Shown here: piece by piece, positions 6,747-10,770 of the stretch
How positions within the stretch are numbered: position 1 is the stretch's first letter
How the letters are laid out: each line of letters opens with the position of its first letter
NCBI GenBank assembly: GCA_010025475.1
Contig: RGTE01000031.1
Span: 1 to 10,770 of the forward strand
From: Verrucomicrobiota bacterium
Lineage (GTDB): Bacteria; Verrucomicrobiota; Verrucomicrobiia; Methylacidiphilales; Verrucolacustridaceae
Length of the DNA: 10,770 nt
Direction: 5' to 3'
Translations under genes and position numbers: made by a program
The notes under the pieces: generated by a model
The model's database searches: none
Seen by the model: only the letters and a program-made list of their open reading frames with translations
Told to the model about the DNA's origin: nothing

Positions 6747-7370
6747 TTATTTTGAGGTCTGGGAAGGCTTGTTGAAACTGACCACGTGATCGACGAGACC
6801 ATAGGCTTTGGCGTCCTCAGCAGACATAAAACGGTCACGATCCGTGTCCTTTTCGACGGTCTCAAACTTTTGACCCGTATGATGGGCGAGGATTTCATTC
6901 AGCCGTTTTTTTGCTCGCAGGATTTCCTGGGCCTGGATGCTGATATCGGTGGCCTGACCTTGGGCACCACCAAGCGGCTGGTGGATCATGATCCGGGCGT
7001 TGGGCAGGCAGTAACGTTTGCCCTTGGTGCCGGCGGCCAAAAGGACCGCCCCCATGCTGGCGGCCTGGCCGATGCAGTAGGTGGCCACGTCGCAGGTGAT
7101 GTATTGCATGGTGTCGTAGATGGCCAAACCGGCGGTGACATACCCGCCCGGAGAGTGGACGTAGATGTTCACGTCTTTCTTGGGGTCCTCCATCTGGAGA
7201 AAGAGAAGCTGGGCGATGATGGAGTTAGCCATGGTGTCATCAATGGCCGTGCCGATGAAAACGATGCGGTCCTTGAGCAGGCGGGAGTAGATGTCGTAGG
7301 CGCGTTCGCCACGACCCGTCTGTTCAATCACGCTGGGGACGTAGTAGTCCGCGCGGGGTTCTGTGTTCAT
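6747..7370 (-). CDS. clpP: ATP-dependent Clp protease proteolytic subunit ClpP
   Basis: A 207-residue serine peptidase that forms the tetradecameric degradation chamber fed by ClpX. The catalytic triad is complete: Ser105 in GQAASMGAVLL, His130 in MIHQPLGGAQGQATDI and Asp179 in KDTDRDRFMSAEDA. The spacings of 25 and 49 residues equal those of E. coli ClpP (Ser97, His122, Asp171). The oligomer/substrate segment YVHSPGGYVTAG (70-81) is intact. The N-terminus (MNTEPRADYYVPSVIEQTGRG) is short, with at most a small propeptide. ATG 7370 lies 9 bp after the trigger factor stop, and the sequence TAGGATC contains both that stop (TAG) and an AGGA-like ribosome binding site. Only one clpP is in the window; paralogues elsewhere cannot be excluded. 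Confidence 0.98.
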   Translation of the reverse strand: MNTEPRADYYVPSVIEQTGRGERAYDIYSRLLKDRIVFIGTAIDDTMANSIIAQLLFLQMEDPKKDVNIYVHSPGGYVTAGLAIYDTMQYITCDVATYCIGQAASMGAVLLAAGTKGKRYCLPNARIMIHQPLGGAQGQATDISIQAQEILRAKKRLNEILAHHTGQKFETVEKDTDRDRFMSAEDAKAYGLVDHVVSFNKPSQTSK

Positions 7371-7378
7371 TGCAAGAT

Positions 7379-7384
7379 CCTAGG
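7379..7384 (-). promoter_or_regulatory. Ribosome binding site of clpP overlapping the tig stop codon
   Basis: The minus-strand TAGGAT merges the trigger factor TAG stop (7382-7380) with an AGGA core about 9 nt before the clpP ATG. Ribosomes ending tig would sit on the clpP initiation site, which suits translational coupling. Confidence 0.5.
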
Positions 7385-8678
7385 ATCGGACCGCATGTTG
7401 CAAAAGGAAATCCACGGTCTTCCTGCGCAACAGGGTGTCAGCAAGTGAGGGTAATGCGCCGGATTTCTGGAGTCGTTTGGCAAACAGCCGGACATCCTGG
7501 CCAGAGTGGGCGGCGAGGTGGGCAACCTCATGGAGAATTTCCGATTCTTCCACCGTAAGGCCTTCTGTTTCGGCCACTTTTCGCAGAAGGAAGGATAGCT
7601 TCACGTTTTCTTCCGCGCTCCTGCCGGCTGCCGCCAATATTTCGTCCTTATGCTTGATCAGTTCGTCCTGCGGCACGCCTCGGCGCTGGTTTTCTTCCAC
7701 CAGACGGGCCACGAGACGACGACGTTCCTCTTCCAACATCGGCTCGGGCACATCCATTTTCACGGCAGCCATGAGGGCTTCAGTGACAGCCTTGGAATCT
7801 TCCGATCGGACAGAGGATTCCCGCGACGCGGCCAAATCTTCCCGCACCCGCTTCTTTAGCTCATCCAGGGAAATCTTGTAGTGTTCCTGGCAAAACGCCT
7901 CGTCCAGTTCCGGCACGTGCCGCTCCTTGAGTTCGAGCAGGGTAACGGAGTAACGCCCGGTCTGACCTCGGAGCGGAGCTTGGGGAAAATCAGCAGGAAA
8001 TTTGACCTGCACCTCTTTGGTTTCTCCGGGCTTCATTCCATACAGGGCGGGGCAGAATCCGGGGAGAAAGGAATCCGGCTTGAGCCATAGCCACAGCTTT
8101 TTGGCGGAAGCCACCTGTCCGGCTTGGGGAGCAATCTCGGAGATCTTTTTTCCGCCGCAGGTACCCTCAAAATCCACTACTGCAAAGTCGTTTTCCAGGG
8201 CGGGCCGGGGTTCGAGATTGTGGAAGTGAGCCATCGGTTCGGCTAACTGCGTCAAGGTGGTCTCCACGTCCTTGTCAGTCACCGGTTCGGGTGATTTTTT
8301 CGGGATTTTCAGGCCCTTGGCATTTGGCACTTTGAACTCCGGGACGACGTCGACACGGAGAATGAATTGGAACTTCTGATCCTTGGCGAAATTAGCCTCC
8401 TCCACCGCCGGGTCATCCACCAGTTGGAGCTTCTCCTTTTCCACGGCGGCCCGGAGTCCCTCCCGTAACAGGACGTCCCGCAGCTCGGCCTGGATGTCGG
8501 GGGCGTAGCGCTTGCGAACCATGTCGAGCGGTGCCCGACCGGGACGGAAGCCGGGAAGGCGGGCCGATTTTTGGAAAGAAAGGGTTACCTGTTCCTCTTT
8601 TTTGCGGACATGGTCGGCCGGGATCTCGCCTTTGACGCGACGGCGGCATCCTCCGGCATTTTCCAGGGAAATTTTCAT
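7380..8678 (-). CDS. tig: Trigger factor, ribosome-associated chaperone
   Basis: A 432-residue chaperone that binds ribosomal protein L23 at the exit tunnel and shields nascent chains. The ribosome-docking signature is present as GFRPGRAP (43-50). The middle peptidyl-prolyl isomerase domain spans about 160-245 (NDFAVVDFEG, then GFCPALYGMKPGETKEVQVKFP). The rest, especially about 250-432, is the charged helical substrate-binding part (ELDEAFCQEHYKISLDELKKRVRED). Length matches the family (about 430). ATG 8678 starts the typical MKISLEN N-terminus; only a weak AAAGAG lies upstream. First gene of the tig-clpP-clpX cluster, an order shared by many bacteria, which joins nascent-chain folding to degradation. 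Its promoter was not recognised and may lie in the 3' part of the LysR gene 45 bp upstream. Confidence 0.97.
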   Translation of the reverse strand: MKISLENAGGCRRRVKGEIPADHVRKKEEQVTLSFQKSARLPGFRPGRAPLDMVRKRYAPDIQAELRDVLLREGLRAAVEKEKLQLVDDPAVEEANFAKDQKFQFILRVDVVPEFKVPNAKGLKIPKKSPEPVTDKDVETTLTQLAEPMAHFHNLEPRPALENDFAVVDFEGTCGGKKISEIAPQAGQVASAKKLWLWLKPDSFLPGFCPALYGMKPGETKEVQVKFPADFPQAPLRGQTGRYSVTLLELKERHVPELDEAFCQEHYKISLDELKKRVREDLAASRESSVRSEDSKAVTEALMAAVKMDVPEPMLEEERRRLVARLVEENQRRGVPQDELIKHKDEILAAAGRSAEENVKLSFLLRKVAETEGLTVEESEILHEVAHLAAHSGQDVRLFAKRLQKSGALPSLADTLLRRKTVDFLLQHAVRS

Positions 8679-8705
8679 CAGGGACCGCTCTTTCTAACGG
8701 AGAAG

Positions 8706-8718
8706 CGTTGCGGCAACG
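8706..8718. repeat. Small inverted repeat between lysR and tig
   Basis: CGTTG (8706-8710) and CAACG (8714-8718) are exact inverted repeats around a 3-base loop, in the 45-bp gap between the LysR stop and the tig start. No T-tract follows on the minus strand, so it does not look like a complete intrinsic terminator. It could be a weak pause or processing site, or chance. Confidence 0.3.
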
Positions 8719-8723
8719 AGCTT

Positions 8724-9644
8724 TTAGTCGGCCACCGAACCCACGGAATCTGCTGTCCCGTTTCCCTTGGACCCCTTGAGAGCGCGAAGGAACCGTTTTA
8801 CGGCCGGACTGACGACCCGGGAAGCCCGGGAAACCACGCCCAGTGGGCGGATAATTTCCGGGCCGCCGTGGGGAACGGTGACCAAGGATCCCGCAGCCAA
8901 CTCCGCAGCCACCACGGTTTTTGGCAGGAATGCGACCCCGGCATCAATCTCCACCGCGCTTTTCAGCGTTTCCACGTTATCGAACTCCATCTTGGGCTGA
9001 AATTTCAGACCCCGGGCGGCGAGAATTTTATCCAGCCCTTGCCGGGTGGGCATTTCCGGGGCGAGGGAGACAATCTTGAATTGGGCCAGATCCGCCAACG
9101 CCACAGATCCTTTTTTGGCCAGGGGATGGCCGGGGGAGGCAATGATGTGAAGCGTGTCCTTTTTAAAAGTTTCCACCTTTAGGCCTTTGCGCGGGGCGGG
9201 AAAGGCGACGAAACCGACATCCGCATCGCCATCCGCCACCGACTCATAGACCTCATTGGAGCGACGGTAATCGACCTGTACTTTCACTTGAGGAAACGCC
9301 CGGAGGAACTCCTTGATGTGCGGAGGGAGTTCGTGGATGCCCACGCTGGGTACGGCGACCAGGCGGATCGTGCCGGAGATGATGTTGCGCATCTCCTCGA
9401 GCTGGTGTTGAAAACGTTGGTAATGGCTGATGATCTCCCGGCTGGCCTCGTAGAGCAGTTGCCCCTCACGGGTCAGGGCAAACTGCTTACTGGTGCGTTC
9501 CAGAAGAGGAACGCGCAACCTCTGCTCGATGGAGCGGAGCTGCTGACTGACGGCCGACTGGGTGATGCCGTTCAGGGAGGCGGAGCGGCTAAAGGACTTG
9601 GTCTCGACCAGATCCCGAAATACACGGAAAGATTCCACCTGCAT
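8724..9644 (-). CDS. LysR-family transcriptional regulator
   Basis: A 306-residue DNA-binding regulator. The N-terminal winged helix-turn-helix is at about 3-62 (FRVFRDLVETKSFSRSA, then the recognition helix region TQSAVSQQLRSIEQRL, then LLERTSKQFALTREG). A linker helix (65-90) leads to a two-lobed effector-binding domain (about 92-292) with IRLVAVPSVGIHELPPHI, DADVGFVAFP and ETLKSAVEIDAGVAFLP. The C-terminal lobe recalls the CysB/CysL/Cbl-like branch, but the effector cannot be inferred. ATG 9644 is supported by the family N-terminus; a 28-bp palindrome overlaps this codon and there is no Shine-Dalgarno. It is divergent from yggS, 54 bp away, and lies upstream of tig on the same strand. LysR proteins commonly control a divergent gene and themselves, so lysR and yggS are the first candidate targets; tig by read-through is an inference. 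Confidence 0.95.
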   Translation of the reverse strand: MQVESFRVFRDLVETKSFSRSASLNGITQSAVSQQLRSIEQRLRVPLLERTSKQFALTREGQLLYEASREIISHYQRFQHQLEEMRNIISGTIRLVAVPSVGIHELPPHIKEFLRAFPQVKVQVDYRRSNEVYESVADGDADVGFVAFPAPRKGLKVETFKKDTLHIIASPGHPLAKKGSVALADLAQFKIVSLAPEMPTRQGLDKILAARGLKFQPKMEFDNVETLKSAVEIDAGVAFLPKTVVAAELAAGSLVTVPHGGPEIIRPLGVVSRASRVVSPAVKRFLRALKGSKGNGTADSVGSVAD

Positions 9645-9670
9645 AAGTATGCATTATTATGCACACTTAT
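9643..9670. promoter_or_regulatory. 28-bp near-perfect palindrome, candidate LysR operator
   Basis: Left arm ATAAGTATGCAT (9643-9654) and right arm ATGCACACTTAT (9659-9670) match as inverted repeats at 11 of 12 positions around the spacer TATT. The element covers part of the lysR start codon (9644-9642) and a candidate lysR -10 box, in the lysR/yggS divergent gap. Dyads of this kind beside a LysR gene are usually the regulator's own binding site. The palindrome is plain in the sequence; its function is inferred. Confidence 0.7.
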
Positions 9671-9681
9671 TGCTCTGGCAA
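9653..9681 (-). promoter_or_regulatory. Candidate lysR promoter
   Basis: On the minus strand, TTGCCA (9681-9676, 4 of 6 matches to TTGACA) and AATAAT (9658-9653, 5 of 6 matches to TATAAT) are 17 bp apart. Only 8 nt separate the -10 box from the ATG at 9644, so the transcript would have almost no leader. The -10 box lies at the centre of the palindrome, which would allow autorepression. By-eye prediction. Confidence 0.4.
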
Positions 9682-9698
9682 ATCAAGCTTAACTAATT

Positions 9699-10388
9699 AT
9701 GACCGACCCTTTGGAGCAAAACTACTCCCGCTTGAGCGATGAAATCCGGCAAGCCGCCGAAAAAGCGGGTCGGAGTCCTAACTCGGTCCGTCTTTTGGCG
9801 GTGAGCAAAAAGGTTCCGTCCGAGAGACTGCGTATCCTTTGGGGGCTGGGGCATCGGCTCTTTGGGGAAAACCGGGTGCAGGAGGCACGGGTGAAAATTC
9901 CCGAAATGCCCCCGGGCGGGGAGTGGCACTTCATCGGCGGGCTGCAAACCAACAAAGCCAAAGAAGCGGTGGAGTGGTTCGATGTGGTGGAGTCGGTCGA
10001 CCGAATCGAGCTGGCCGAGGAGTTGCAAAAGCGCTCGGAAGCGGCCGGGAAATGTCTCAAGGTGCTGATCGAAGTCAATGTGGGCGGGGAGGCGGCGAAA
10101 CATGGAGCCAAGCCGGAGGAGGCGGGCGCTCTGCTTGCCGCGATCAACGGCATGTCCCGTTTGGAGGTTCGGGGGTTGATGGCGATTCCGCCGTTTCGCG
10201 AGGATCCGGCGGAGGCCCGGCCGTTTTTCCGGAAGCTACGGGAGATTCGGGAGGGGCTGGAACAGTCCTCGGGGGCCGGATTGCCGGAGCTTTCCATGGG
10301 GATGAGTCATGATTTTGCGGTGGCGATCACGGAGGGGGCCACGCTGGTGCGGATCGGGACGGCGCTGTTTGGCCCACGGTCAGGGTGA
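9699..10388 (+). CDS. yggS: YggS/PROSC-family PLP homeostasis protein
   Basis: A 229-residue PLP-binding protein with the alanine-racemase-like barrel but no known catalytic activity; the family buffers pyridoxal phosphate and affects amino-acid and keto-acid balance. Family motifs are present in order: LLAVSKKV with the PLP lysine at Lys37 (E. coli equivalent Lys36), FGENRVQEA (55-63), WHFIGGLQTNKAK (76-88), VLIEVNVGGEAAKHG, VRGLMAIPPF and the phosphate-binding end SMGMSHDFAVAITEGATLVRIGTALFG. The variant GLQTNK replaces the usual PLQxNK. ATG 9699 fits the family N-terminus; no Shine-Dalgarno and no convincing promoter were found in the short gap. Its TGA stop overlaps the GTG start of the next gene, so the two are one transcript. 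Its position opposite a LysR gene makes it a plausible regulatory target. Confidence 0.95.
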   Translation: MTDPLEQNYSRLSDEIRQAAEKAGRSPNSVRLLAVSKKVPSERLRILWGLGHRLFGENRVQEARVKIPEMPPGGEWHFIGGLQTNKAKEAVEWFDVVESVDRIELAEELQKRSEAAGKCLKVLIEVNVGGEAAKHGAKPEEAGALLAAINGMSRLEVRGLMAIPPFREDPAEARPFFRKLREIREGLEQSSGAGLPELSMGMSHDFAVAITEGATLVRIGTALFGPRSG

Positions 10389-10770
10389 GCCGCCGAAAAG
10401 TTTTACCCCGCGCCTTTTATGGGCGAGAGGATCCGGTGGCCGTCGCCCTCGATCTGCTTGGAAAGATTCTCCGCGTGGAAACACCCCAAGGGGATTGCGC
10501 CGCTCGGATCGTAGAAACCGAGGCCTACGGCGGGCCGAAAGACCGGGCTTCGCACGCTTGGCGGGGGCGTACGCGGAGAAATGAGTCGATGTTCGGCAAA
10601 CCGGGCACGGCGTATGTCTATCTTTGTTACGGGATTCACCGGATGTTCAACGTGGTGACGTCGCCGGAAAACGTTCCCGCGGCGGTGTTGATCCGGGGAG
10701 TGGAGCCGATCGAGGGAACCGAACATATGGCGCGGAGAAGAAGGCTGGACCCGGAAGATTTTCGGCTGAC
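10385..10770 (+). CDS. 3-methyladenine DNA glycosylase (Mpg/AAG family), 3' end outside window
   Basis: A base-excision repair enzyme that flips and removes alkylated purines such as 3-methyladenine. The frame starts at GTG 10385, whose last two bases begin the yggS TGA stop (GTGA overlap), and is still open at the window end after 128 codons; the family is about 190-210 residues long, so roughly two thirds is seen. Aligned by eye to human AAG: Glu46 (human Glu125, catalytic) and Tyr48 (Tyr127) in RIVETEAYGG, His57 (His136), then NESMFGKPGTAYVYLCYGIHRMFNVV with Tyr79 (Tyr159), the intercalating Tyr82 (Tyr162) and Asn89 (Asn169). All key residues are present. The start is supported by the usual N-terminal order LPRAFYGREDPVAVALDLLGKIL. 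No proper ribosome binding site is seen, so translation probably depends on ribosomes ending yggS. Confidence 0.93.
   Translation, partial: MSRRKVLPRAFYGREDPVAVALDLLGKILRVETPQGDCAARIVETEAYGGPKDRASHAWRGRTRRNESMFGKPGTAYVYLCYGIHRMFNVVTSPENVPAAVLIRGVEPIEGTEHMARRRRLDPEDFRL

Noticed and set aside
8816..8830. Two CCCGGG hexamers 9 bp apart in the lysR 3' end
   Set aside because: Short GC-rich coincidence inside coding sequence with no further copies or structure.

Overview
The window is a gene-dense stretch of a GC-rich bacterial chromosome. It holds eleven protein genes, the first and last cut by the window ends, and no RNA gene, insertion sequence, prophage, CRISPR array or gap over 100 bp. Two proteins have apparent signal peptides and one is a multi-pass membrane protein, which fits a Gram-negative host. 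A LolA-like secreted protein and a class V aminotransferase of the 'soluble hydrogenase 42 kDa' type hint at Verrucomicrobiota, Acidobacteriota or a relative. That placement is weak and rests on family impressions only.

Left part (1-5420): five genes alternate in direction with almost no space between them. They are a rhodanese-type sulfurtransferase (+), a secreted GH13 alpha-amylase-family hydrolase (-), an HpsJ-like membrane protein with a coiled coil (+), a secreted acidic LolA-like protein (-) and a PLP-dependent class V aminotransferase (+). The first two share their stop codons in one CTAG. Genes three and four converge with 7 bp between them. Genes four and five diverge from only 28 bp. 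Nothing links these genes into one pathway.

Middle part (5469-9644, minus strand): the conserved protein quality-control cluster tig-clpP-clpX (trigger factor, ClpP peptidase, ClpX unfoldase), with gaps of 9 and 12 bp and visible ribosome binding sites before clpP and clpX. A LysR-family regulator lies 45 bp upstream of tig on the same strand, so it may share the transcript.

Right part (9699-10770, plus strand): a YggS/PROSC PLP-binding homeostasis protein, then an Mpg/AAG-type 3-methyladenine DNA glycosylase that begins inside the yggS stop codon (GTGA overlap) and leaves the window after about 128 codons.

The most notable non-coding signal is a 28-bp near-perfect palindrome (9643-9670) in the lysR/yggS divergent gap. 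It covers the lysR start codon and a candidate lysR -10 box, and looks like an autoregulatory operator. Genes at the head of transcripts generally lack a Shine-Dalgarno sequence, and two have promoter-like boxes just before the start codon, suggesting near-leaderless messages. I found no clear new multi-gene system: most of the window is ordinary housekeeping, and the least explained proteins are those at 2470-3252 and 3260-4294.
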